Made by a program: the position numbers and the translations under genes. Below, piece after piece: positions 33,561 through 44,929 of a DNA stretch of 64,000 nucleotides. Position 1 is the first letter of the stretch; the number at the start of each line of letters is the position of its first letter. Under the pieces are notes generated by a model. That model searched no databases. It was not told the DNA's origin and worked only from the letters and a program-made list of their open reading frames with translations. Source of the DNA: Amia ocellicauda (taxonomy: Eukaryota; Chordata; Actinopteri; Amiiformes; Amiidae); the NCBI RefSeq assembly GCF_036373705.1, contig NC_089854.1:22732339-22796338 (forward strand), in the 5' to 3' direction.

Positions 33561-33700
33561 CTGAGCATTGCCAGCCGCGGTCGCTGTGTATCCGTCCGGG
33601 TGTCGGTGCTGCCCCGCCGCTCGCCGCGCTGTTTGAGATCCGAAGCTCCAGCCCGACTCCGCGGTCACAGGCTTCCGCACGCACTCACGCACGCACGCGG
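33561..33700 (-). other. ndel1: ndel1 non-coding first exon
   Basis: On the minus strand a clear donor (GCTCAG|GTAGGG) borders 33561. This suits a 5' UTR exon upstream of the start-codon exon acceptor at 26591. The upstream limit (about 33700) is a guess from where the G+C-rich sequence turns into simple CACGCA repeats; the transcription start is not determined. Confidence 0.55.
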
Positions 33701-33719
33701 GGGCGCGTCGTTACGTCTC

Positions 33720-33763
33720 TGACGCAGTGACGCAGTGACGCAGTGACTGTGGCGATGACGCAA
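33720..33763. promoter_or_regulatory. Tandem TGACGCAG array, CREB/ATF-like half-sites
   Basis: Three perfect head-to-tail TGACGCAG units occupy 33720-33743, and a fourth related TGACGCAA lies at 33756-33763. TGACG is the half-site of cAMP-response and ATF elements. The array is just upstream of the ndel1 first exon, so it may tune that promoter. Function is inferred from position and motif only. Confidence 0.5.
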
Positions 33764-34574
33764 GCGCAGAGTGGCTGGAATCACACGCTTCCTGGGCGTC
33801 GGGGTTGTGCGCCTCATGGTTTCCTATAGGCTAGTACAGGCGGCATTGCCGGGAATGTCTATGGTTACAGCACTAATGCATTCATTGTATTTAAAAATAA
33901 TACCCCGCCCCCCCGTATACATTTGTCTGTTGACAGAAAATGAATAGGAAAGATGTAGGACCATAGCAATGATGATCTATACAACAATCTGTGTGTGGGT
34001 GTATTTATTGTATATAATTGTATTGTGTATGTACCTGGCAATGGGCTGGACACATTGCAAAAACAACAGATCAAAGGTGGACAAAGGAACAAATGAGCTC
34101 TATTGAATGCATCCCAAGAGATGAACAAATACCTATAGGAGACGAACACATAAAAGATGGGAAGATGAAATAATATAGTTTGCGCAGACGGGATATGGAA
34201 TAGAGAAGCTGTAGAACGAAACGAGTGGAAATATCCAGGCAGGCCTTCATCCAGCAGATCGATAGAGACTGAGGATGATGATAACACTATAAAGTATCGT
34301 GTTTCTAGTTTGTTGGGTTGTTAGTGTATTGGCTGGTTTGCGCCCTCCTGTGCTTAGTAGGAGAATGTAAATGTGGACTAAGTGCACACAAATAGCGCAA
34401 TGCAACCCATCTGCATAAACAATAATGATAGTATTTATGTTGTATTAAAGTCATTTAAAGAATGCAAGCTTTTCAAAACCTAAACATGTCAAATTCACAT
34501 ATTTGTCCAACTGCATAAGGGCTGGATAAGGGCGTCTGTGAAGAAATACATAAATAAATGAATAAATAAATACA

Positions 34575-34576
<2 letters not shown>

Positions 34577-34612
<36 letters not shown>
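34577..34612. repeat. (AAT)n microsatellite
   Basis: A near-perfect run of about twelve AAT units lies in the ndel1-rnf222 gap. Confidence 0.9.
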
Positions 34613-34613
<1 letters not shown>

Positions 34614-34614
34614 T

Positions 34615-34675
34615 GGACATCATTTTGAAAGGCCTTCTCTAGAGTCTAGAGAAGACCTTTCAAAATTATATCCAG
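34615..34675. repeat. Short inverted repeat (hairpin-forming)
   Basis: ACTGGACATCATTTTGAAAGGCCTTCTCTAGA is followed at once by TCTAGAGAAGACCTTTCAAAATTATATCCAGT, so the two ~30-base arms pair with a few mismatches and almost no loop. It abuts the AAT microsatellite. It could be the remains of a tiny palindromic transposon or of an inverted duplication. Confidence 0.75.
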
Positions 34676-35548
34676 TTGGACAAACACACACATATGGCTG
34701 TTTATAGAGCGATGTAGACTTTACACTTGCTGTTATTAAAATGCTTTCTTAATCAGCTACGTGCTATTATCAATTATCTAAAACATTCAAGATGTAATCC
34801 ATAGTAGTAGTTTATACAGTGTCCCGCTGTTCCCACTAGAGGGTAGACATGTCCTAATAGTTTGCAATACAGATTCAATCTGCCAAACACAAAGCCTCCA
34901 TCAAGGTCTGGGGTTTTAATTTCCAGTTGGCTGGTGAATTTAAGTTTTGATTTCAGCTATGGCTTCCTTTAATGACCAACAGATTAGTTCAATGGGGGTA
35001 AGTACTGACTTATTTATTTAATCCGAAAGCAAGCAAAGAGGGACATATATGGTAATGTAGGTTTTGGAGAACTTTCTTCCTCATTAATAGAATGTAATGT
35101 ATCACAGCCTCTTTCCTGCCTGATATTATAAATAATAATAGTAATGTTCTTACATTTCGAAGATCTAGATTGTATTAATTCAATTTGATTCAGATCTTAC
35201 AAAAATATAAACAAAGCACTTCTTAATTAATGTGATCTTGGTAGGAGTTCATTTCAGTTGACATGTTTTCTTGTGGTTATGATCACTCTTTTTTAAATAG
35301 GCGCTATATTGGGCAGCTGGTTAATTCTGGTTTATGTCAATGATTCTATAATTAGGGCCCATGACCAAATCCACATTGATTTAAATTGTGATTTCAACTT
35401 CACGTTGAAAATGGACCGACTTGTATTCCCTCCAAATATCCAAATATTTAAATAACCCCAAAGTTTTGATAAATGAAGTGCTGGCACTTTTAATTTGAAA
35501 TTGTATTGAGTGCTGTAGCCTATTTTTCTGAATAACGTACCAAACAAG

Positions 35549-35587
35549 CTTCTTCTTCTTCTTCTTCTTCTTCTTCTTCTTCTTCTT

Positions 35588-35618
<31 letters not shown>
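35549..35618. repeat. (CTT/GAA)n microsatellite, about 23 pure units
   Basis: An uninterrupted run of CTT (GAA on the minus strand) spans about 70 bp, roughly 440 bp before rnf222. It creates a spurious poly-lysine frame on the minus strand. Pure GAA tracts of this length can form triplex DNA. Confidence 0.95.
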
Positions 35619-36061
35619 TCCTTCATCATATTATAATATTAAGGTAACTGAGTGTGCCCATGTAAATTGCCAGTACTTCCCATTTCTTGATTTACTATTT
35701 GAAAACAATGTGGGAAAATAAAGTCAGTCTGGTTTAGCAGGAATTTAAGGCGCACCTCACACGTGACTTTAAGCATGCATTTAAATAAATTCCCCAAACT
35801 GGTTGGACACAAATGATAATAAATCACTGCTCGTTACCATACATTTAAAACGCAGGGAAAATATTAGTTAGACGCTGACCCGCTACAAAGAGGTGTCACA
35901 CCAGGGACATGTGACGAGAATAGTAATATTATTAGTACTTAGTAATAATATTAGTAACAATATTGAATGGATGCCAGTGGGTTTGACCATCTCAAAGTCA
36001 AACCACTGTTGCAACAGTCAACTCTGAGAAACACCATATGCTCTTGGACGGAGACGTCAGC

Positions 36062-36658
36062 ATGTCTGCAGGCGAGAGCCAGTCTCCCCGAGAGGGGTTG
36101 AACTCTGATGAGTGTCCCGTGTGCTATGAGAGCCTCCAGACCTCCAAGAGGAAACTGAGCTGCGGACACGTCTTCTGCCACGACTGCCTGGCCAAGACAC
36201 TGTCCAGCGCCAACAAAGATGGGACCATCACCCGAGAGAGCATCAACTGCCCCATGTGCAGGCACCTGACTTTTCTCATCAAACAGCCCTTGCACACCTG
36301 CACCCAGGACGAGCAGACTCTGCAGGTCCATGTCTGTCGTCCGTCCACATCAGATCCGTCCTGTGTCGTCCAACCACCAGCCTCGCATCACCTCGCCCAG
36401 TTTTTCGGACCGGCCTCTTTGGACAGCTCCGTCTCCAGACCTACCATCACAGCTGATTTTCAGATTTTTACCATTAGTGGCCAAGGTCGACCCATGGGGG
36501 CTGAGGACGTGTTCACAGTGGGCGGGCAGGCTGTCGTACTAGGACGCAGAAGAGGAGCGAGGTGCTGCCCGGTTGCCCGCTCTGTGGTTGGCGTGGTTAT
36601 TTTGGCACTGGTGATGGCAGCAATAATTGTCGCAATACCTTGGATAGAACCGCGGTAG
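36062..36658 (+). CDS. rnf222: RING finger protein 222
   Basis: The single coding exon gives 198 residues from the MSAGES start; an in-frame ATG at 36038 would add eight. I chose the later start because mammalian RNF222 begins similarly (MSEGES). A C3HC4 RING finger is complete: C18, C21, C34, H36, C39, C42, C63, C66. These bind two zincs and would recruit a ubiquitin E2. The middle is Ser/Pro-rich and low in complexity. A basic GRRRGARCC stretch precedes a hydrophobic segment (about residues 173-194) only four residues from the end, so the protein should be tail-anchored with the RING in the cytosol. Human RNF222 is ~220 aa with the same plan. It lies downstream of ndel1 in divergent orientation, as in human 17p13. 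Substrates are not known to me. Confidence 0.88.
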   Translation: MSAGESQSPREGLNSDECPVCYESLQTSKRKLSCGHVFCHDCLAKTLSSANKDGTITRESINCPMCRHLTFLIKQPLHTCTQDEQTLQVHVCRPSTSDPSCVVQPPASHHLAQFFGPASLDSSVSRPTITADFQIFTISGQGRPMGAEDVFTVGGQAVVLGRRRGARCCPVARSVVGVVILALVMAAIIVAIPWIEPR

Positions 36659-36741
36659 CTCTGCTGTATCGCCCTATATGTATTGTCCAGACTTTTTCCA
36701 CTTTGTGACTTCCTTCGGATCATACTTTTCAAAAATAATAC

Positions 36742-36747
36742 AATAAA
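36742..36747 (+). terminator. Probable rnf222 polyadenylation signal
   Basis: AATAAA occurs 84 bases after the rnf222 stop codon, the first such hexamer downstream. Confidence 0.5.
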
Positions 36748-37818
36748 TCGGGTGTAATCCAAGATACATATGATTTTATTATTGATTAAGTATTGCAAAT
36801 GAATCAGTAGCTCTGCAGTCATGTATTGACATTGAAGAGAAGTTGCATTCATGTCATACCAGGTTGTTTTTGTTAACCATGTAATTTATCAAAATGTTTT
36901 TTATTTAGTTTTATGAAGGAATTATGTTTTTTTTTTTTTTTTGGGGGGGGGGGGTGGTTGTTAAATTGTATATATACACACAAACAAACAAACAAACGAG
37001 AATAATAAATAAAAAATAACGCTCATATTTGTTTATCAAATTGGATTCAAATACTTCTTTAAATAAAAATGACACTACGTCAAAGCCTGATTTTAGTGGG
37101 CTTTTAAAAACAGTATTCCTTGTCAGGTAAGGATTTGTAGCATTTATAAAAGAGTAAAATTAGTTTCTGCTCAAATGTATACGGATCAGTGAGCTGATGT
37201 TGGTGAGGAATTTGAAATAAACGGAACCTTATCCTTTTTATGCAAAATAATTACATTAAAACAAATGTCATGCCATGTTACTTCCTATGCTCCAGAATAA
37301 TTATTTCTCTAGTTTGTTTTTTGTCCTTCTGTGTCAATAAGGTTGTAAACTCTATATATCTCTGTAGATGTTCATCTTTCTGCTACTGTAAAACAAGTTA
37401 CTTCACATTTCAAAACAAGGGACTTTGAGAACCTTCTTGTATGATGCAATTAAAAACAAATGTACCCAGAAGTTTTGTTTGTTACTCATTTTGTGTATAT
37501 TACTCTGAGAAACTAATCTAATTGTCTGTGGCTGATATCAGGTTGTTATTTTCCTATTGTCACTGTTATAAATACATTTTTGCCAACACTAATAAAATAA
37601 TACCAATGAAATGCACAATTCCATGGCACTGGACTTGATCAATACTGCTGTGTTTACAAGACATGCTACTTGTGTTAGGAAGAAACATAACATATCTGAG
37701 CTTGTGTGTTGCTCATCTCTGAGCTTCCTGTGTGCACCGTACACACAAACATTTGAATGTTCCTCCTGTTCACATTCAAAGCAGGTCTGCATCAAGCAGG
37801 TTCCCTTTAATTGGATTC
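36748..37818. other. Intergenic, simple repeats only
   Basis: Contains a T17/G10 homopolymer junction at 36927-36953 and short (CAAA)n runs near 36980-36996. No gene was recognised. Confidence 0.5.
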
Positions 37819-37870
37819 AGGGCCGGCCCTAGCCTTTTGGGGGCCATAGGAGAGATTTGATTGTAGGGCC
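37819..37870. mobile_element. One end of a hAT-like element
   Basis: CAGGGCCGGCCCTAGCCTTTTGGGGGCC resembles the terminal repeat of widespread fish hAT elements. I found no matching opposite end within the next two kilobases, so this is either a truncated copy or has a far-diverged partner end. Confidence 0.45.
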
Positions 37871-40267
37871 CCTCTGTCTTGCTGAAAAAAATGTAGTTAA
37901 ACATTTTTGGGCACCATTAAAAAGAGAGAGATATTTAAAAAGGGCGCATCACAGAACATTTATTGCACTTTAACATACACTGTACATGTTGAAGAAATAG
38001 ATTTAGTAATAAATACAAATGTAAATAGTGCACTAAAAAAACACTCAGTAATGACAATACTATATTGCACATGCATTATATCGCACAGTTCATATTAAGA
38101 AACTAAATTAAAAAATACTATACTATCAAAAATCATTAGCTGACAACTGTCAAACTGTAGTAGTGAACTACTAGCTAATCATTATCATCATTTGGATGGC
38201 AACTGGCAGTAGGATAGCTATCAAAATGATGTGACTGGTTTTGTGGTGTAGGGTCACATCACCAAAATGTTCAAGAAGGAGATTATTACTTCATCTGATT
38301 GAGCTGAATTATTGCTTTATATATAACTTGTGAAGATATGTTAATTTCTCCTCACAAAGTTATGACATGTTAAAGTCCCACTACCTGGAATATACAAAAC
38401 AGAGAACATCGCTGTTAAAGATGAAATGCCCCTCTCCCTCTCGGGTTTACATGGGCTTAGTTCATTGCACTCGGGACAAGGATTGTCTTGTGCCTTGAGG
38501 CTTGTTGTTTAATACTTTATTTTAATGATCTTACTGAGTGTTTTTCACATCACTGATGAAGCTACAAATCCATGAATAGAAGTGTTTTATAAAGTTAGGA
38601 TTACAACACGATGTACGGTACTGATCAGTTCACAATAGACCCACAACAATAAAGAGAGCATAATGAAATTAAAAAATAAAATAAAATAAAGAAATAATAA
38701 TAATAAAAAATGATACAAAAGCATTCCGCATTGCCATTTACCATGAAGCGACTTTATCTTTATAAACGAACCAGTTATCTTGCACTTTTAAAATGTGGTC
38801 ATATCAGGATATACAAGATTATCTCAGAAAGTAGCATTTGCACGTAAACTGGGTGTTTTCGTCATTTATAACCGTTTAAGTATATGGGATTGAACCTGTC
38901 CTTCTCTGTGGCTGCATACCTCGATTAAACGAGTTGGGTTACTCTTCTTGAGCAGCTGTGCTGAAAGGACACTGTGACAAGAGGAAAGCCTGAGCTTTGT
39001 TTGGATACTAAAAATCACGGCTTTAAGCTCCGGCTTGATTATGTTGAAATGACTGAACTTTACGTATTTTTATGAGAATGCATATATAATAATTTAAGCA
39101 CTGTAATGTCTGTCCCTTTTACAGGTCAATCAAATACCCAAGTACAGGCAAGTTACCGGTTTACCGGGTGGAAGCTGCTACCACCTTTGTTAACCCAGAA
39201 AGGTCTGGGAGAGGAGAGAGTCTGGAATTATTCTGGGGAGATCCAACACAGATCAATTACCTACACAATAGAAGGGCTTCTACACAATAGGGGTGTAAGG
39301 GGGGAAAGAATAGCTTAGACATATAAATAACCTCAAATGAACTCAAACACAGTATCAAATTCCAATACATTCAGCTCAGAAATACACCTCAAAGTAAGAA
39401 CAAACTAAATATTCAATATGACCCAAAGTGCACACATCTAAATATAGAATAATAAAATACACGTCAGATTTTAGCTTTAGTTTCTCAGTCTGCTTACATG
39501 TTATGCTCTCTTGATTTAAAAGCAAACTACTGATTCCCATTGAAAATTAGTTCGATAATACTGATTGAGGTGACACACAAGCATCACTCGACACAGTAGG
39601 TGATGTGAAATACATTATTCATAACGTCTGTAACACACCTCTACCCTGCGCCTTCTTGTCCTCATCCTATTTTCTGCAACCTACGGGTCTGCTCTTTAAA
39701 AGATGCAATCTCTGCCTCCAGCCCGTAGCCCTGTCACATTGACAGCACCGTTAACTAATTCAAGATTCAATTTCTTTGTATATTTGTAATATTTGATACA
39801 CCATCAGTTATGAAACGGAAGTATGGTTGGCTTTCATATGTGGGTGAGTTACAGTCATAACTGACCAAGTAACTGTGACCAAAAGCAATGATACAGGTGC
39901 AAGAGTATGTGACTACATACCATAACATACTGCTGATAAACGAGAATACAGGCACCAGTCGTGCATCCATTGTGGGTCAGAAGAAGGAATGCAGGAAGTG
40001 ATTTCTGCCATGATTAATGACGATATTTAAGTAAACAATTAGAACACTGTGCACAACAGATTTTATCTAAATCCAGTCCAGATTTCGTTATTAGTAGAAG
40101 TATGCATAACATGAACACATTCCTCAGTGCCGATATGCTGTGCAGAATGTATCTGACTCTTTTTGGTGAGTGTGTGTGACCTGGATTGTGTACGCAGTCC
40201 CTTACACCTTCCCCAAATTAGAGTAATAGGAAAATCTACAGATCAGTGTTCTCTTGATACACTTACA
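37871..40267. other. Intergenic, no gene recognised
   Basis: AT-rich sequence with short unrelated frames (for example 39106-39318). The first part may belong to the hAT remnant that starts at 37819. Nothing else is supported. Confidence 0.45.
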
Positions 40268-40369
40268 TCAAAAGAACATAAGAAATTTTACAAACGAGAG
40301 GAGGCCGTTTCACCCATCGTGCTCGTTTGGTGTCCACTAATAACCAAGTGATCCAAGGATACTATCCAG

Positions 40370-40767
40370 TCAATTTTTGAATGTTCCCAAGTTTTCAGCT
40401 TCAACCACATCGCTGGGGAGTTTGTTCCAGATTGTGACGAAGAAGTGTCTCCTGTTTTCTGTCTTGAATGCCTTGAAGCCCAATTTCCATTTGTGTCCCT
40501 GGGTGCGCATGTCCCTGTTGATCTGGAAAAGCTCCTCTGGTTTGATGTGGTCGATGCCTTTCATGATTTTGAAGACTTGAATCAAGTCCCCACGTCGTCT
40601 CCTCTGTTCCAGGGTGAAAAGGTTCAGTTCCTCAGTCTCTCAGTAGGACTTTCCCTTCAGACCTGGAATAAGTCTGGTTGCTCTCCTCTGAACTGCCTCT
40701 AGGGCAGCGATATCTTTCTTGAAGTGTGGAGCCCAGAACTGCACACAGTATCCAGATGATCTCTAAC
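40370..40767 (-). pseudogene. LINE ORF2, C-terminal region
   Basis: The minus-strand translation contains the tail typical of CR1/L2 ORF2 proteins: an [21 protein letters not shown] segment, then IQVFKIMKGIDHI and the FFVTIWNKLPSDVVEAE block near the end. An in-frame stop lies between the two parts. The upstream thumb part lies beyond the hAT-like insertion, in 41914-42240. Confidence 0.8.
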
Positions 40768-41913
40768 CAGTGGTGGAACTAGAGTTTTATACTTGGGGTG
40801 GCCAGAGGGTGGCCAAAGCTACTTCAGGGGGTCCATAGACTATGACAGAAAATTAGTGTGTAACCCTAACCTGGCATCTAAGGAGCACGAATGAATCCTA
40901 TGATTGCTGATTAGAGGTTGAAGTGATAATTCACTTCAATGTGGCCGATAGTGTGGTCCAAAACGGTTACTTCACTAGAATTCTTTAACATACTATGAAT
41001 AGTCAATGTCTCTACCTTGGAACTGCAGCTCAATTTCTTAATTAATCTTAATTACAAATCCTCATTATCATAACTGTACCTTAAAATCAACTACCAGCCT
41101 AAGTTACTAGTTAGATCATGGCTAGCCCAACTCTGCAGTAAGTAACTTAGCTAGCTATAATTTCGTACACCTTTATGCCAACAGACTATCTGCAAATTGT
41201 GGTAATCTTTTGAGTAATGTTAACAGATTGATAATATCAATTGTTCGTTTTGAGTTAATGGATTTCAAATTGCTAAATGTTAACTTGCTGAACGCTGACA
41301 GCTGTAGCCTACAAGTTACCCCACATTAGCTAAACATTCATATACTGTAACTTACACACTGCACTGTATATGCATGTATTATTAGCACAGATGTAAACAT
41401 AATGTTAGGCTAAATTGGGAACCGATCTCTCTTATCTGATTAACTGTCTGTTAATGGAGCCAAAGGTCTAACGTTAACTTACACAGGGACTCAACTTTCA
41501 TAAAAGTTGTTCAGGAAACCTAAACCCGATGCTAAACCTTAAAACTTACTTCAAATATGATAAGGGCATCTGCCAAGAAATAAAAATAATAATAATATTA
41601 ATAATGATGTTTTCGCCAATCGCCAAAAGAGCTTGTGGAGCAGTGGAAATTTTCTCTCTTCTTCTTCTGTATGCTCTTCTTATTCTTATTCTTCTGTATC
41701 TCACAACCAACATTAATATGCTTCTTCCTCATCCTTGAAAAATGCGCCGCTGAACTTCAAAATAAATGCTTCTTTCAACAAGTGGTAAGATGAGATGTCA
41801 ATCAGCATCAAACTGCCAGTAGCGAACGCAATTTTGGGGTGGCACCCGGGGTGTCCAATCAGATGTCAAGGGTGTCCAGTGCCACCCCGGACACCCCTCT
41901 GGCTCCACCAGTG
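40768..41913. mobile_element. Non-autonomous hAT-like transposon inside the LINE
   Basis: The left end is CAGTGGTGGAACTAGAG; the right end read in reverse is CACTGGTGGAGCCAGAG, so the inverted repeats are clear. The flanking octamers TCTCTAAC (40760-40767) and GGTCTAAC (41914-41921) are similar (six of eight), as expected of an old 8-bp duplication. The element is 1,146 bp, holds no transposase frame, and interrupts the LINE reverse transcriptase region exactly. Confidence 0.78.
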
Positions 41914-41921
41914 GGTCTAAC

Positions 41922-42745
41922 TAGTGCATTTTACATTACTTCCCTTGTTCTAAATTCGACACTTTTGACAATATACCCTAGTATTTTGTTTGCCTTTTTA
42001 ATTGCTTCCCCACATTGTTTGGATGGGGAGAGTGAGGAGTCCACATAGACTGTAGGTCTTTCTCATGTGTTACTTCTTACGGTTCTGTTCCTCTCACAGT
42101 GTAATTATATTGGACATTTTTGTCACCTGCATGTAACACCTTGCACTTGTCCACATTGAATTTCATCTGCCAGGTGTCGGCCCACAACTGAATATTATCG
42201 AAGTCCCTTTGAATAACCTGCATTTATAGTATTGAAAAGAAGCTGTTTGAATTAGTTTTAGCTACAAGAGCTATGTTTCTTTCTATTTCCCTCTTTGCTT
42301 TCCTGATCCCTTTCTTATCTCTTTGCTGTTCATTATATTCTTTTTTTTGTATTTTGTTTAGTCTCCATCCCTTTTGTATGCGCTATGCAACATTTTCTTT
42401 CTCTTTATATCTTTTTGCATACTTTTTTTGGTCCTTATACATACAAGGTTTGCTTTTGTAAAATTGTAGACCATTGTTTTAGACTTTGCCCTTGTTTTTT
42501 GAAAGTATGCCTCAAAGCTAACCATAGTGTGATCACAGTTTGCCATTGGTTCTCTAACTAGGGTCTCTATCTTGGTCATTTGAAAATATCAAGTCAATGC
42601 ATGTGCTCTCTGTAGTTGGTTCCCTGACAAATTGAGTTAGAAAGTCATTTACCATCTCGACCATTTCTATGTCTGCTTCTGTAGTCCCAAGTGGGCTTTC
42701 CCAGTCTATGTTTGGGAAATTGAAATCCCCCATTATAACAGCCAC
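41922..42745 (-). pseudogene. LINE ORF2: endonuclease C-terminal part, linker and RT thumb
   Basis: Minus strand, 42745-42554 encodes MGDFNFPNIDWESP and IDLIFSN, the GDFN and late blocks of the endonuclease. 42579-42358 continues with a CDHTMVSFEA block (the SDH-like motif) and a linker. 42240-41922 encodes a thumb-like segment containing QLWADTWQMKFNVDKCK and HEKDLQ. The palm between these parts is deleted, so reverse transcription is impossible. Confidence 0.75.
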
Positions 42746-44057
42746 ATCCTTGCTACATGCAGTCCTGATTACGTTGTATAATGCAACATCTTTCTGAATA
42801 TCTGAGTTGGGTAGCCTGTAACCAGTCTTGGGTCATTGAGGCTGGCTTTAGGACAGTTTTCTGGGTCTCATCCTGGCCTTGGCCTCGGGGGGCCTCACTC
42901 CGAGGACTTTGAGGACTTGGTTTTTAAAATTGCTCACATGTAATTTCTCATAATGGAAACTGATTGTGAATTTTAGTTTTTTAAATGAATGGGTTTTCCA
43001 AAGATGTTACTGTGTGGAGTTAAATTAGATGTAATTTATCAGTTTTGCTGCAAAAGGCACAAGCTTTATTTATTCTAGCTGGTCAGCGCATGAAAAAAAC
43101 AGTTGTTTAACTTTCTATATTTGTGCTACAGTCAGTTATAACTGTTTGGAAATAACACACTATAGTCATGGACACAAATTATCTTACTTATTTGTATATG
43201 TATATATTTTTTTATGATGGCAACTGAACCAAAAATTTTTAAATATGAGTTTTCACATTGCTGCTTTGAAGCAAGCAAATGGAGTCTTAACTGCAAGGAG
43301 AAGATTGTGGAGACAAAAGGGACAATGTCTGGATTTAGTAAGCAATTAATTGCTGTTAATTACCCCTCTTTATGAAATGTATATTAAGGACTTCAATAAA
43401 TACAAATCCAGATATTCCCTACAATCATACTTGAATGGAATAGTGCACTTTGCTAAACGATTCTGATGTGTGGTAATCCTAATATAACAGGGATGTTTTA
43501 CAGTTTCTGGGCTTTGTAATAAAATTAGTTATTGTGAAAGTTATAATCGTGTTGATAGCCAAAACACATTATTCTTGTAGCGATCCTGGCAGGTGTCTGT
43601 GTGTGTATATGCCAGTAGGGCAGCCCAAGGCTGGGTTGGCGGTGTAAAAGTGTGTATCGTGGGTGGGCTGGTCAGTTCGGGGACCCTGTTTGTCTGTGTG
43701 TGTGTGCATGAGTGTGTATGTGTGTTACATGTGGGATGTTATTGTGTGGGGTTAGGGAGGGATGTTTGTGGGTTAATGGTATTTGTGTGGCTCCCCCTGT
43801 CTCCAGGTGGTATAGCCGGAGAGCGGTGACTAGGCGTGAGGTAGGGGGCTATATAAGGGCGTGGTGACGTGCTGCCCAGGGAGTTGAAGGAGAGCTGTAC
43901 AATATCTGTGTGAAAACCCGCATTAGAATTGGGGAAAGTTGATGTACCTCTTGAGAAAGGTTACTAAAGCCTCAGTTTTTGTTTTGGAAAGCTCCTGTTT
44001 CAGTTGCATTTAATTCAACAGCGACCAGAAAAGTGAGGTCGATACAATATATTCATA

Positions 44058-44929
44058 TACACCGATTAGTCATAACATTATCACCACCTGCTTAATATTG
44101 TGTAGGTCCCCCTTTTGCTGCCAAAACAGCCCTGACCCGTCGAGGCATGGACTCCACTAGACCTCTGAAGGTGTGCTGTGGTATCTGGCACCAAGACGTT
44201 AGCAGCAGATCCTTTAAGTCCTGTAAGTTGCGAGGTGGGGCCTCCATGCATAGGACTTGTTTGGCCAGCACATCCCACAGATGCTCGATTGGATTGAGAT
44301 CTGGGGAATTTGGAGGCCAAGTCAACACCTTGAACTCGTGATTCATCAGACCAGGCCACCTTCTTCCATTGCTCCGTGGTCCAGTTCTGATGCTCACGTG
44401 CCCATTGTAGGCGCTTTCGGCAGTAGACAGGGCTACGCAGCCCCATACGCAACAAACTGCGATGCACTGTGTGTTCTGACACCTTTCTATCAGAACCAGC
44501 ATTCACTTTTTCAGCAATTTGAGCTACAGTAGCTCGTCTGTTGGATCGGACCACACGGGCCAGCCTTCGCTCCCCACGTGCATCAGTGAGCCTTGGCTGC
44601 CCATGACCCTGTCACCGGTTCACCGCTTTTCCTTCCTTGGACCACTTTTGATAGGTACTGACCACTGTAGACCGGGAACACCCTACAAGAGCTGCAGTTT
44701 TGGAGATGGTCTGACCCAGTCGTCTAGCCATCACAATTTGGCCCTTGTCAAAGTCACTCAGATCCTTACGCTTGCCCATTTTTCCTGCTTCTAACACATC
44801 AACTTTGAGGACAAAATGTTCACTTGCTGCCTAATATATCCCACCCACTGACAGGTGCCATGATAACGAGATTATCAGTGTTATTCACTTCACCTGTCAG
44901 TGGTCATAATGTTATGGCTGATCGGTATA
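44058..44929 (-). mobile_element. Tc1 transposon with internal deletion, nested in the hAT-like element
   Basis: The left end reads CACCGATTAGTCATAACATTAT and the right end, in reverse, ACCGATCAGCCATAACATTAT. Flanking TA dinucleotides fit Tc1 target choice, though the right-hand tip is slightly mutated. The sequence belongs to a Tc1 family that is widespread in fish and different from the copy at 10400. About half of the element is missing from the middle. Confidence 0.85.
44081..44797 (-). pseudogene. Tc1 transposase with central deletion
   Basis: From 44797 down, the N-terminus begins [20 protein letters not shown] and continues with the helix-turn-helix [22 protein letters not shown] stop follows, then an RRATVAQIAEKVNAGSDRKV block and the WSDES motif with the first catalytic aspartate. 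At about 44338 the frame jumps to the C-terminal PNSPDLNPIEHLWD block, which keeps the glutamate, and ends AAKGGPTQY. The second catalytic aspartate block is lost with the deletion, so the gene is dead. Confidence 0.85.

Larger units (their letters stand above)
32930..33780 (-). promoter_or_regulatory. ndel1: CpG-rich promoter region of ndel1
   Basis: This ~850 bp stretch is much richer in G+C and CpG than the flanking DNA and surrounds the non-coding first exon. No TATA box is evident, as is usual for housekeeping CpG-island promoters. A 10-bp GGGGCACTGC unit is repeated near 33329-33357. Transcription is expected towards lower coordinates. Confidence 0.75.
33764..36061. other. Intergenic region between divergent ndel1 and rnf222
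   Basis: About 2.3 kb separates the two gene starts. It holds an (ATA/AAT)n run near 34577-34611 and a (CTT)n tract at 35549-35617. A short imperfect inverted repeat flanks 34615-34675 (TGGACATCATTTTGAAAGG and the matching complement). A non-coding 5' exon of rnf222 may lie here but I cannot identify it. Confidence 0.5.

Noticed and set aside
35381-35629. Poly-lysine minus-strand frame
   Set aside because: It is the translation of the CTT microsatellite.
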